64,000 bases of DNA, from assembly GCF_013377535.1 (NCBI RefSeq), contig NZ_JABCJE010000004.1, positions 124,001 through 188,000 of the forward strand, given 5' to 3'. The notes under the pieces were generated by a model, which did no database searches, was not told where the DNA came from, and saw nothing but the letters and a program-made list of their open reading frames with translations. The position numbers and the translations under genes are program-made. This DNA comes from Donghicola mangrovi (GTDB lineage Bacteria > Pseudomonadota > Alphaproteobacteria > Rhodobacterales > Rhodobacteraceae). Below, in pieces: positions 24,018-34,087 of this stretch. Numbering within the stretch: the first letter of the stretch is position 1; each line of letters opens with the position of its first letter.

Positions 24018-25709
24018 ATGGCTCTGGATCACAAGGACGTCCCCTGGACGTCAGGCCGCAGCGGCAACAAGGGACGCGCTCACACCAAGGGGCGTCCGCT
24101 GGATGAACAAGCATGGGCCGAGGTCCGCGATTTGCTGGGGGACCGCCCCCGTCGCCGCGACCTGTTGATCGAGCATCTGCACCTGCTTCAGGACCACTTC
24201 CGCCACTTGTCTGCGCCCCATCTGCGCGCTTTGGCCGAGGAAATGCGCCTGTCCATGGCCGAGGTCTGGGAAGTTGCCAGCTTCTACGCCCACTTCGATC
24301 TGGTCAAAGAAGGCGAGACACCGCCCCCCGATCTGACCATCCGCGTCTGCGATTCCCTGTCCTGTGAGCTGGCAGGGAGCGAGGCGCTTTACGAGGCGCT
24401 GGAGTCGGGCATGGACCCCAGCAAGGTCCGCGTTCTGCGGGCGCCCTGCATGGGCCGCTGCGACACTGCGCCTGTGGTCGAACTGGGCCACCGCCATATC
24501 CACCAAGCCACCCCCGAGAAGATCGACGCCGTGATTGCGGGCGGCGATTTCCGCCCCGTGATGCCCGAATATGAGGACCTGCTGTCCTATCGTGGCCGCG
24601 GCGGCTACGACAAACTGACCGAGCTGCGGGAAAGCGGCAATTGGGAACAGGTGCAGGACATGTTGCTCGAGGCTGGTCTGCGCGGCCTTGGCGGCGCGGG
24701 CTTCCCCTCCGGCAAGAAATGGGGCTTTGTCCGGTCCGAAGAAGGCCCCCGCTATCTGGCCGTGAACGGGGACGAGGGCGAACCCGGCACCTTCAAGGAC
24801 CGTGTGCATCTGGAGCGCGAGCCGCACATCTTCCTCGAGGGGATGCTGATCGCCGCGTGGGCGGTCGAGGCGGACACTTGCTTTATCTACATGCGCGACG
24901 AATACCCCGCGATCCTGAAGCTGCTGCGCAAAGAAATCGCCGCGCTGGAAGAGGCCGGCATCGCCCCCGCAGGCTACATCGACCTGCGCCGCGGCGCGGG
25001 CGCCTATATCTGCGGCGAAGAAAGCGCGATGATCGAGAGCATCGAAGGCAAGCGCGGCATTCCCCGACTGCGTCCCCCTTATGTGGCGCAGGTCGGGATC
25101 TTTGACCGCCCCACGCTGGTGCACAACGTCGAGACCCTGCACTGGGTCGCCATGATCTGCCGCGAAGGGCCCGAGGTCATGAATGCCACCGTGCACAACG
25201 AACGCACGGGTCTGCGGAACTACTCGGTTTCGGGGCGCGTCGCCACTCCGGGCGTTTACCTGCTGCCCGCCGGATCGACCATCACCGATGTGATCGCCGC
25301 CGCCGGTGGCATGGCCGAAGGACATGTGTTCAAGGCCTATCAGCCCGGTGGCCCCTCGTCTGGCCTGCTGCCTGCTCATATGGACCACGTGCCGCTGGAC
25401 TTTGACACCCTGCAACCGCACGGGACGTTCATCGGATCGGCTGCGGTGGTCGTGCTGTCGGATCAGGATAGCGCCCGCGATGCCGCCCTGAACATGCTGC
25501 GGTTCTTTGAATCCGAAAGCTGCGGCCAGTGTACCCCCTGCCGCGTCGGCTGCGAAAAGGCCGTGAAACTGATGCAGGCCGAAACATGGGACCGCGAATT
25601 GCTGACCGAACTGTGCCAAGTCATGACCGACGCGTCGATCTGCGGCCTAGGCCAAGCAGCGCCCAACCCTATCAAGCTCGTCATTCAACATTTCAGCGAG
25701 GAGGTGTGA
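24018..25709 (+). CDS. fdh1B: NAD-dependent formate dehydrogenase, fused gamma-beta (NuoE-NuoF-like) subunit
   Basis: 563 residues. The N-terminal ~170 are FdsG/NuoE-like with a thioredoxin-fold [2Fe-2S] site (CDSLSC and CMGRC). The rest is FdsB/NuoF-like: FMN site GLRGLGGAGFPSGKKW, NAD site NGDEGEPGTFKDR, GAGAYICGEESAMIESIEGKRG, and the [4Fe-4S] motif ESCGQCTPCRVGC. It takes electrons from the alpha subunit and reduces NAD+. The one-piece fusion is the architecture of the tungsten FDH1 of Methylorubrum extorquens rather than the three-part Fds enzymes. The start follows a GGAAGGC-like ribosome site, and the alpha gene begins 2 bp after its stop. Confidence 0.94.
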   Translation: MALDHKDVPWTSGRSGNKGRAHTKGRPLDEQAWAEVRDLLGDRPRRRDLLIEHLHLLQDHFRHLSAPHLRALAEEMRLSMAEVWEVASFYAHFDLVKEGETPPPDLTIRVCDSLSCELAGSEALYEALESGMDPSKVRVLRAPCMGRCDTAPVVELGHRHIHQATPEKIDAVIAGGDFRPVMPEYEDLLSYRGRGGYDKLTELRESGNWEQVQDMLLEAGLRGLGGAGFPSGKKWGFVRSEEGPRYLAVNGDEGEPGTFKDRVHLEREPHIFLEGMLIAAWAVEADTCFIYMRDEYPAILKLLRKEIAALEEAGIAPAGYIDLRRGAGAYICGEESAMIESIEGKRGIPRLRPPYVAQVGIFDRPTLVHNVETLHWVAMICREGPEVMNATVHNERTGLRNYSVSGRVATPGVYLLPAGSTITDVIAAAGGMAEGHVFKAYQPGGPSSGLLPAHMDHVPLDFDTLQPHGTFIGSAAVVVLSDQDSARDAALNMLRFFESESCGQCTPCRVGCEKAVKLMQAETWDRELLTELCQVMTDASICGLGQAAPNPIKLVIQHFSEEV

Positions 25710-25711
25710 TC

Positions 25712-28483
25712 ATGGACGGCAACCACATCGATCAGGTCAGCTTTACCCTCGACGGGCAGGAAGTCACCGCCGTGGATGGCGAAACCATCTGGGAGGTCGC
25801 GCAGCGCCACGGCAAAACGATACCTCACCTGTGTCACAAGCCCCAGACCGGCTACCGCCCCGATGGCAACTGCCGCGCCTGCGTAGTCGAGATTGACGGC
25901 GAGCGGACCTTGGCCGCGTCCTGCTGCCGGAACCCCTCGAACGGGATGAAGGTCAAGACCGACAGCGAGCGCGCCGTGAAATCCCGAGCGATGGTGATGG
26001 AGCTCTTGCTGGCTGACCAGCCCGAACGTGAGGCGGCTCATGATGCAGGCAGCCACCTGTGGGAAATGGCCGACGCCCAAGGCGTGACCGAGAGCCGTTT
26101 CCCGACGCTCGACGTGGATCGCATTCCTTTGCTCGACGACAGTCACGTTGCGATGCGCGTGAACCTTGACGCCTGCATCCAGTGCGGCCTTTGCGTGCGG
26201 GCCTGCCGCGAAGTGCAGGTGAACGACGTGATCGGCATGGGCGGCCGTGGGCACGATGCCTATCCTGTGTTCGATCTGGACGACGATATGGGCGCCAGTT
26301 CTTGCGTGGCCTGCGGTGAATGCGTTCAGGCCTGCCCCACCGGCGCGCTGATGCCTGCCACGGTTCTGGACGCGGACCAGCAGGGCGACAGCACCGATTT
26401 CGACAGCGAAGTGCAGTCAGTCTGCCCCTTCTGCGGGGTCGGCTGTCAGGTCAGCCTGAAGCTGAAGGACGGCAAGGTAAGGTATGTCGAGGGCATCAAC
26501 GGTCCCGCCAACGAAGGGCGCCTGTGCGTCAAGGGCCGCTTTGGCTATGACTACATCCACCACCCCCACCGCCTGACCAAACCGCTGATCCGTCTGGAAA
26601 ACGCGCCCAAAGAGATGGCCGTGGACCCCGCCAACCCCTTTACCCACTTCCGTGAGGCCACGTGGGAAGAGGCGCTGGATGCCGCCGCGAACGGCCTTGG
26701 TGGTCTACGCGATGCCAGCGGGGGCCGCAGCGTCGCCGGGTTCGGTAGCGCCAAATGCACCAATGAAGAGGCCTATCTGTTCCAGAAGCTGATCCGTCAG
26801 GGCTTTGGCCACAACAACGTCGACCACTGCACCCGTCTGTGCCACGCCAGTTCTGTGGCCGCGCTGATGGAGAACGTGGGCAGCGGCGCCGTGACCGCGA
26901 CCTTTAACGAGATCGAGAATGCGGATGTGGCGATCGTCATCGGCTCGAACCCGACCGAGAACCACCCCGTCGCCGCGACCTACTTCAAGCAGTTCGCCAA
27001 ACGCGGCGGCAAGCTGATCATCATGGACCCGCGCGGCACCGCGATGAAGCGGCACGCGGCCCACATGGTCCAGTTCCGCCCCGGCACCGACGTGGCCCTA
27101 CTGAACGCGATCATGTGCGTGATCGTCGAAGAGGGGCTGTACGATCAGTCCTATATCGACGCGCACACCGAAAACTGGGAGGCAGAGAAGCAGCACCTCG
27201 CTGGCTTTGCCCCCGAAAAGATGGCCGAGATTTGCGGCATCGACGCACAGACGATCCGCGCTGTGGCCCGTGATTTCGCGGGTGCCGAGGCTGGCATGAT
27301 CTTCTGGGGCATGGGCGTGTCGCAGCACATCCACGGCACGGACAACTCGCGCTGCCTGATTTCGCTGGCCCTGATGACTGGCAACGTGGGCAAACCGGGC
27401 GCTGGTCTGCACCCCCTGCGCGGTCAGAACAACGTGCAGGGCGCATCCGATGCGGGCCTGATCCCGATGTTCCTGCCCGACTATCAGGACGTGACCAACG
27501 ATAAAATCCGCGGCCATTTCAACAAGATCTGGGGCACAGATGACTTCAGCAACCAAAAGGGTCTGACGGTCACCGAGATCCTCGATGGCGTCCATGCGGG
27601 CGACATCAAGGGGATGTATGTGCTGGGGGAGAACCCCGCCATGTCCGACCCCGACGTCACCCACGCCCGAGAGGCGCTGGCCAAGCTGGAATGTCTGGTC
27701 GTTCAGGACATCTTCCTGACCGAAACGGCGAACTATGCGGATGTGGTCCTGCCCGCTGCGGCCTTCTACGAAAAGAACGGCACGGTCACCAACACCAACC
27801 GTCAGGTCCAGATGGGCCGTGCGGCGGCCACGCCTCCGGGTGAGGCGCGCGAGGATTGGGCGATCACCGTGGCTTTGGCGCAAAAGCTGGGGCTGGACTG
27901 GACCTACACCCATCCCAGTCAGGTCTTTGCCGAGATGAAGCAGGGTATGCCCAGCCTAGACAACATCACGTGGGACCGCCTAGAGGGCGAGAACGCAGTC
28001 ACCTATCCGTCTCTGTCGCCCGAGGACCCCGGTCAGGCGATTGTGTTCGGCGATGGCTTCCCCCGTGCGAACAACCGCGCCAAGTTCACCCCCGCCGACG
28101 TGATCGCGCCGGACGAGGCACCCGATGCGGACTACCCGATGATCATGACCACGGGCCGCCAGCTGGAGCATTGGCACACCGGCTCGATGACCCGCCGCAG
28201 CACCGTCTTGGACGCGATCGAGCCAGAGGCGAACTGCTCGCTCCACCCGTCCACCCTGCGCAAGCTGGGGGTCAAGGTCGGCGACAAGGTCAAGCTGGAA
28301 ACCCGCCGCGGCACGATCACCCTGCTCGCGCGTGAGGATCGTGCAGTGGCGCCCGATATGGTGTTCGTGCCCTTTGCCTATGTCGAGGCGGCAGCCAACG
28401 TGCTGACCAACCCTGCCCTCGACCCCTATGGCAAAATCCCCGAGTTCAAGTTCGCCGCTGTGCGCGTCACCGCTGCGGGCTAG
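25712..28483 (+). CDS. fdh1A: NAD-dependent formate dehydrogenase, catalytic alpha subunit (FDH1-type)
   Basis: 923 residues from ATG 25712, preceded by GAGGAGGTG; the longer open frame runs back into the beta gene and is not used. Clusters in order: [2Fe-2S] (C41, C54, C57, C71), two ferredoxin [4Fe-4S] (C155/158/161/165 and C198/201/204/208), and a proximal [4Fe-4S] (C238, C241, C245, C272). The bis-MGD domain has active-site C377 in TRLCHASS. The His-Cys3 cluster that NuoG-like proteins carry after the [2Fe-2S] domain has no cysteines here (about 100-125). The enzyme is cytoplasmic and interconverts formate and CO2 with NAD. Confidence 0.95.
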   Translation: MDGNHIDQVSFTLDGQEVTAVDGETIWEVAQRHGKTIPHLCHKPQTGYRPDGNCRACVVEIDGERTLAASCCRNPSNGMKVKTDSERAVKSRAMVMELLLADQPEREAAHDAGSHLWEMADAQGVTESRFPTLDVDRIPLLDDSHVAMRVNLDACIQCGLCVRACREVQVNDVIGMGGRGHDAYPVFDLDDDMGASSCVACGECVQACPTGALMPATVLDADQQGDSTDFDSEVQSVCPFCGVGCQVSLKLKDGKVRYVEGINGPANEGRLCVKGRFGYDYIHHPHRLTKPLIRLENAPKEMAVDPANPFTHFREATWEEALDAAANGLGGLRDASGGRSVAGFGSAKCTNEEAYLFQKLIRQGFGHNNVDHCTRLCHASSVAALMENVGSGAVTATFNEIENADVAIVIGSNPTENHPVAATYFKQFAKRGGKLIIMDPRGTAMKRHAAHMVQFRPGTDVALLNAIMCVIVEEGLYDQSYIDAHTENWEAEKQHLAGFAPEKMAEICGIDAQTIRAVARDFAGAEAGMIFWGMGVSQHIHGTDNSRCLISLALMTGNVGKPGAGLHPLRGQNNVQGASDAGLIPMFLPDYQDVTNDKIRGHFNKIWGTDDFSNQKGLTVTEILDGVHAGDIKGMYVLGENPAMSDPDVTHAREALAKLECLVVQDIFLTETANYADVVLPAAAFYEKNGTVTNTNRQVQMGRAAATPPGEAREDWAITVALAQKLGLDWTYTHPSQVFAEMKQGMPSLDNITWDRLEGENAVTYPSLSPEDPGQAIVFGDGFPRANNRAKFTPADVIAPDEAPDADYPMIMTTGRQLEHWHTGSMTRRSTVLDAIEPEANCSLHPSTLRKLGVKVGDKVKLETRRGTITLLAREDRAVAPDMVFVPFAYVEAAANVLTNPALDPYGKIPEFKFAAVRVTAAG

Positions 28484-28497
28484 GCCCCAAAAATTAA

Positions 28498-28527
28498 GGC
28501 AGCGCAGGATGGGGGTCCTGCGCTGCC
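28498..28527. terminator. Bidirectional terminator between fdh1A and the chemoreceptor gene
   Basis: A perfect 12-bp stem GGCAGCGCAGGA / TCCTGCGCTGCC with a 6-base G-rich loop sits between two convergent genes. On the minus strand it is followed by TTAATTTTT, making a good terminator for the chemoreceptor gene. On the plus strand the tail (TGTCTT) is weaker. Confidence 0.85.
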
Positions 28528-28562
28528 TGTCTTGGCCAATCCCCTAGGGTGGGGGACGGAGA

Positions 28563-30212
28563 TCAGCCGAGATTGAATTCGAAGGTTTCGGACTTCTTGC
28601 TGCGGGTATCCGACGAATTATCCGACGGAGTGCCAGCCGCGATGTCAGCGACCAGTTCCTCGGCCACGCTTTGGTTTGCGCGGACCCAGTTTGCCCCTTC
28701 GGCCATCACATCATCATCGCCCACACGGAAGAACGAGATGGTATCGGCCAGCTGCTCGGCCTGACTGGACAGCTCGGTCGCAGCCGAGGACATTTCCTCG
28801 GAGGCAGAGCTGGTGGACTGGGTGATCTTGTCCAGCTCCTGAATGGATCGGTTGATATCCCGCGAACCGTTCGCCAATTCGCGCGAGGCCATAGTGATCT
28901 GGGTCACCAGTTCCGAGGTTTTCTCGATGTCAGGCACCAGATCCTCGAGCATCTTGCCAGCGGCAGCGGCGGACTGGACGGTGTTTGCGGACAGGGCCGA
29001 AATCTCGGAAGCGGCTTTCTGGCTGTTCTCGGCCAGCTTGCGCACCTCGGAGGCCACCACGGCAAACCCGCGGCCATGCTCGCCCGCACGGGCGGCTTCG
29101 ACGGCGGCGTTCAGCGCCAGAAGGTCGGTCTGGCGGGCGATTTCCTGCACCACGTTGATCCGTTCTGCGATGGCGCGCATCGCCTTGACCGCGTCGGCCA
29201 CAACCTTGCCCGACTGGGTGGCGTCGCGAGCGGACTTGGTGGCGATCTCTTCGGTCAGACCGGCGTTTTCCGAGGTGCTCTCGATGTTGCCGGACATCTG
29301 TTCGATCGCGGTCGAGACGCGCTCGGTCGAGGAGGCCTGCGTGGTCGAGTCCGTCGCCAGCGATTCTGAGGTCGATGCCATCTGGTTGGCCCCGGCCGCT
29401 ACGTTGCGCACAGCGGAGGCCACGTTGCCCACGGTTTCGCGCAGCTTTTGCACCATCTCGTTCTGGGCCCGCAGCAGATCACCAACCTCGTCGTTGCGCT
29501 TGAAGGTCGCGGTTTCGCGCAGGTCCCCTTCGGCCACGTTGCGGGCCAGTTTGATGGCTTTGTTCAGACCGCGGGACATGGACTTCATGATGATCACAGC
29601 GTTGATGGTCCCGATCAGCAACGACAGCGCACCCAGCGACAGCAGCCACAGGCGCGAACGCTGGTACACGAGGTTCGATTCAACCACCGACTCCTGCATG
29701 TCGGCGACCATCTCTTTGCGGATCTTGAGGCTCTGCTCGATCACGCGGTCGGTCGCAGCTTTGGCGTCGCCGTGGAATTTGATGTTCGCGTTCGGGTCGC
29801 CCTTAAGCTCCAGCGAAATGACGTTCTTGTTCACAAGGACCATGCGGTCGTGCAGAACGATCAGTTCGTGGAACATGACCTGAACGTCTTCTTCCGAGCG
29901 GCGGGTGATGTCCGCAACGTTCAGGTAGAAATCGTCTGACAGGCCGATGATTTCCTTGCGCAGGTCCTTGATCCGTTCCTCGCCCGTGCCTTCGAGCCCG
30001 ACCAGAGCCTCGCCGACCTTGGCGCGGATGGCGACTTCGGTTTCCGCCAGAAGGTTGATGGTTTGCAGGTCGGCCTGTTTGACATCGATGATCTGGGTGA
30101 ATTCGTCCTTCACCTCTTTGAAGTCATAGAGCGCCAAGCCAACCGATGCGCCCGACAGGGCGAAGATCGACAGAAATGTTAACGCAAGTTTCGCTCGCAG
30201 GGTGAAGCGCAT
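28563..30212 (-). CDS. Methyl-accepting chemotaxis protein
   Basis: 549 residues starting [16 protein letters not shown]; the longer open frame adds 40 unlikely residues. TM1 covers about 8-30, followed by a helical ligand domain of ~160 residues (four-helix-bundle type), a second membrane segment ([20 protein letters not shown]), a HAMP domain, and a long signalling coiled coil with the hairpin tip ([20 protein letters not shown]). There is no CheB/CheR pentapeptide at the C-terminus. It relays a periplasmic signal to CheA; the ligand is unknown. It is monocistronic, converging on fdh1A. Confidence 0.93.
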   Translation of the reverse strand: MRFTLRAKLALTFLSIFALSGASVGLALYDFKEVKDEFTQIIDVKQADLQTINLLAETEVAIRAKVGEALVGLEGTGEERIKDLRKEIIGLSDDFYLNVADITRRSEEDVQVMFHELIVLHDRMVLVNKNVISLELKGDPNANIKFHGDAKAATDRVIEQSLKIRKEMVADMQESVVESNLVYQRSRLWLLSLGALSLLIGTINAVIIMKSMSRGLNKAIKLARNVAEGDLRETATFKRNDEVGDLLRAQNEMVQKLRETVGNVASAVRNVAAGANQMASTSESLATDSTTQASSTERVSTAIEQMSGNIESTSENAGLTEEIATKSARDATQSGKVVADAVKAMRAIAERINVVQEIARQTDLLALNAAVEAARAGEHGRGFAVVASEVRKLAENSQKAASEISALSANTVQSAAAAGKMLEDLVPDIEKTSELVTQITMASRELANGSRDINRSIQELDKITQSTSSASEEMSSAATELSSQAEQLADTISFFRVGDDDVMAEGANWVRANQSVAEELVADIAAGTPSDNSSDTRSKKSETFEFNLG

Positions 30213-30666
30213 CTGAGCCCTCGTATTTAAGAAGGTAGTGCATCGGGACCGGCCAAATACCCCCCCACAGCAACCACGTGTTTGCGCGAATATACGACGC
30301 ATCTTTTTTTCAACGAAGGCACCCCACGGCAAAGGGATGCCTGACCTATACCACTAGGTGTAGCCGGTCACCGGATGAGGGCGCTTTGCGGGAATATGAC
30401 AGTGCGTGCGGCAAGGGGTATCGGGACGGTTGCACCCGCGCAGGAGGCGCGGAATTGGCAACTTTTCCTGACGTTTTCGGGGGATGGTGCGCGTTGGCGG
30501 CGGTTTGGCGTGGATTGCGGGCAGATGGGGGCGCAATGGCCATCGCGGGCTGGTTCAGGGCGCCTAACTGTCCTTTGGCGCGCACGCGGCCTGTGTTTCG
30601 GCCACCATTGGCCGATCTGACGCCCGTTAAAACCGCCAGAAACCCCCGATGATTCTGCGGCTTGGC
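30213..30666. other. Intergenic stretch without a convincing gene
   Basis: 454 bp between the chemoreceptor start and the LysR stop. Open frames on both strands have no ribosome site and no recognisable protein pattern. The only structured element is the near-palindrome CTATACCACTAGGTGTAG (30346-30363), arms of 7 bp with one mismatch, about 135 bp upstream of the chemoreceptor start. Confidence 0.6.
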
Positions 30667-31557
30667 TCAGCGCTGGACGGCGGCGGTCAGCCAGTCGGCC
30701 AAGCGGATGGCGGCAGTCGAAGCCTCGGGGTGGATTCGCAGGTAAAAGTCCTGCGGCGCGTCGATCCCTTGGGGCACCAGAGGCACCAGTTTGCCGGTGT
30801 CGAGCCGATCCCCCAGCAGCTCGGTCCAGCCCAGAACCGCGCCCATATCGTCCTGCGCGGCCTCTAGCGCGACCACGTAGTTGTTCACAGAAAAGCCCCG
30901 CCCCTCGCCCATTTCCAGCCCGAGGGCCGCGAACCAGTCGGACCACTTGGTCCAGTCCCGATCCTCGGCGGACAGATGGATCAGGGGCACGTGGGTCAGG
31001 TCGGCCAGCCCCCCGATCCGGTTCTGATCGCGGAACCGCGGGCTGCCAAGCGCCATGATGCGCCCGTTGAACAGGGGTCGGATCGCGTCGGGCCCGCCCT
31101 CTGGCAGGGGCCCGTATTCGATGCTCAGGTCACAGCTGCGGGCGGCGGCGGGATCATCGCTGACATGCTGGGATACGGTGGTCTCTGGGTGGTGCTTCCA
31201 GAAGGCCGCCAGACGCGGGGTCAACCACAGGGAACTGACCGCCGTACTGGCGTGAACCATCACATCGGTCCGGTCCATCCGCAGGCGCAACTGGCCCACC
31301 GCATCGGAAATCCCCTCGAACCCGCGCTGCACGGCGATGAATAAATAGGCACCGCTTTCGCTCAGTTCGACGCCCCGATGATGGCGGCGGAACAGCTGGC
31401 GGCCCAGATCGACCTCAAGCGCCTTGATCTGGTGACTGACTGCGGCGGGGGTCACGTTCAGCTCGGAGGCCGCCAGTTTGAAGCTGGAATGGCGCGCTGC
31501 CGACTCAAAACAGGCCAAAGACGTCATCGAGGGCATGTCATAGGGGCGTTTTGCCAT
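30667..31557 (-). CDS. LysR-type (GcvA-like) transcriptional regulator, divergent from gbcAB
   Basis: 296 residues. The N-terminal helix-turn-helix (FKLAASELNVTPAAVSHQIK) and the opening LACFESAARHSSF match the GcvA-like branch; a periplasmic-binding-type effector domain follows (HASTAVSSLWLTPRLAAFWK). It is divergently transcribed from the Rieske oxygenase genes with a palindromic operator in the gap, the usual arrangement for a LysR regulator and its target. A betaine-type effector is likely only by position. Confidence 0.9.
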   Translation of the reverse strand: MAKRPYDMPSMTSLACFESAARHSSFKLAASELNVTPAAVSHQIKALEVDLGRQLFRRHHRGVELSESGAYLFIAVQRGFEGISDAVGQLRLRMDRTDVMVHASTAVSSLWLTPRLAAFWKHHPETTVSQHVSDDPAAARSCDLSIEYGPLPEGGPDAIRPLFNGRIMALGSPRFRDQNRIGGLADLTHVPLIHLSAEDRDWTKWSDWFAALGLEMGEGRGFSVNNYVVALEAAQDDMGAVLGWTELLGDRLDTGKLVPLVPQGIDAPQDFYLRIHPEASTAAIRLADWLTAAVQR

Positions 31558-31585
31558 AGAAGGGCTGATCCATCACAAGGGTTTT

Positions 31586-31601
31586 CCCTGATCTATCAGG
31601 G
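31586..31601. promoter_or_regulatory. Operator candidate between the LysR gene and gbcA
   Basis: CCCTGAT-CT-ATCAGGG is a perfect inverted repeat 28 bp upstream of the LysR start. A related smaller site TGAT-CC-ATCA lies at 31566-31575. Paired dyads in a divergent LysR/target gap are the normal layout of recognition and activation sites. Confidence 0.6.
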
Positions 31602-31653
31602 GCACCCAGACGGTACGGTTGAATTCAATTCATCTCAAGCCAAGATTTTTTAG

Positions 31654-32961
<1,308 letters not shown>

Positions 32962-32964
32962 CCG

Positions 32965-34026
32965 ATGGCCCTACCCGATCAGCCCAAGTTCTGGACGGAC
33001 AACGAACCCCTCGAATGCGTCGCGGTTCTGGCCGAGACGCGCAATGTGGTGACGTTTTGCTTTCAGGCGCCTTCGGGAGCTTTGTTCCGCTATGACCCCG
33101 GCCAGTTCCTGACGCTGGAACTGCCGGTGCCGGGGGGGCCGCTTTACCGGACCTACACGATCTCGTCCTCGCCCTCGCGGCCGATGTCGATCACGGTGAC
33201 GGTCAAGGTGCAGGACGGCTCGATCGGGACGCGCTGGATGATGGACAACCTCAAGGTCGGCTCGCGGCTCAAGGCGACCGGCCCTGCGGGGACCTTCACC
33301 AACGCGGGCAAGCCCGGGGAAAAGCTGCTGTTCATCTCGGCCGGTTCGGGCATCACGCCGATGATGTCCATGACCACCTACCTCTATGATTTGGGCCCCG
33401 ATCTGGACATCGTGTTCGTGAACTGTGCGCGCCGCCCGTCGGACATCATCTTCCGTCGGCGGCTCGAGCATATGGCGAACCGCGTGCAGGGGATCGACCT
33501 GAAATGGGTGGTTTCCGGCGCGGACCCGTACGAGCCGTGGACCGGCTACCAAGGGCGCTTCAACCAGTTGATGCTGGGTCTGATGGCGCCTGATTATCTG
33601 GAGCGCGACGTTTATTGCTGCGGCCCCGAGGATTTCATGACCGGCGTCCGCGAGGCGCTGGCGGGCCTTGGCTATGACATGGCGCGCTATCATCAGGAAA
33701 GCTTCCACGCGCCCCTGCAACAGGCCGAGGACGTGCCCGAAGATGCAACCCCCGACGAGGATGTGGCATCGGAAGTGGTGTTCTCGATCTCGGGCAAGCG
33801 GCAGACCTGCGCCCAGACCGACACCATTCTGGCGGTGGCCCGTCAGGCGGGGCAGAACATCCCCGCAGGCTGTACATTCGGCGTTTGCGGCACCTGCAAG
33901 ACCCGCAAACTGTCGGGCGAGGTGCACATGGTCCATAACGGCGGCATCACCGAAGAGGACATCGCCGAGGGCTACATTCTGGCCTGTTGTTCCCACCCCA
34001 TCGGGACCGTCGAAATCGAGGCATAA
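32965..34026 (+). CDS. gbcB: Glycine betaine monooxygenase reductase subunit
   Basis: 353 residues: an FNR-type flavin domain (RTYTISSSP for FAD, then LLFISAGSGITPMMSM for the nicotinamide nucleotide), ending with a plant-type [2Fe-2S] ferredoxin domain (CTFGVCGTCK, and a fourth Cys in ILACC). It transfers electrons from NAD(P)H to the Rieske centre of GbcA. Length and order of domains match GbcB. Co-transcribed with gbcA (3-bp gap). Confidence 0.92.
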   Translation: MALPDQPKFWTDNEPLECVAVLAETRNVVTFCFQAPSGALFRYDPGQFLTLELPVPGGPLYRTYTISSSPSRPMSITVTVKVQDGSIGTRWMMDNLKVGSRLKATGPAGTFTNAGKPGEKLLFISAGSGITPMMSMTTYLYDLGPDLDIVFVNCARRPSDIIFRRRLEHMANRVQGIDLKWVVSGADPYEPWTGYQGRFNQLMLGLMAPDYLERDVYCCGPEDFMTGVREALAGLGYDMARYHQESFHAPLQQAEDVPEDATPDEDVASEVVFSISGKRQTCAQTDTILAVARQAGQNIPAGCTFGVCGTCKTRKLSGEVHMVHNGGITEEDIAEGYILACCSHPIGTVEIEA

Positions 34027-34058
34027 AAAAACGCCCACGCTGATGTTCAGCGGGGGCG
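34025..34058 (-). terminator. Terminator of the TRAP transporter operon
   Basis: Arms CGCCCACGCTGA and TCAGCGGGGGCG (34032-34043 / 34047-34058) form a 12-bp stem with one mismatch and a 3-base loop. On the minus strand a run of T follows (A-run at 34025-34031). It lies 30 bp after the dctM stop and immediately after the gbcB stop on the other strand. Confidence 0.8.
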
Positions 34059-34087
34059 CAGTGCGATGTATAGCTTGGGTCAGAGCG

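Noticed and set aside
30278-30652. 124-residue plus-strand open frame in the gap between chemoreceptor and LysR genes
   Set aside because: No ribosome site, Trp/Gly/Arg-rich low-quality composition and no family resemblance; typical of non-coding GC-rich DNA.
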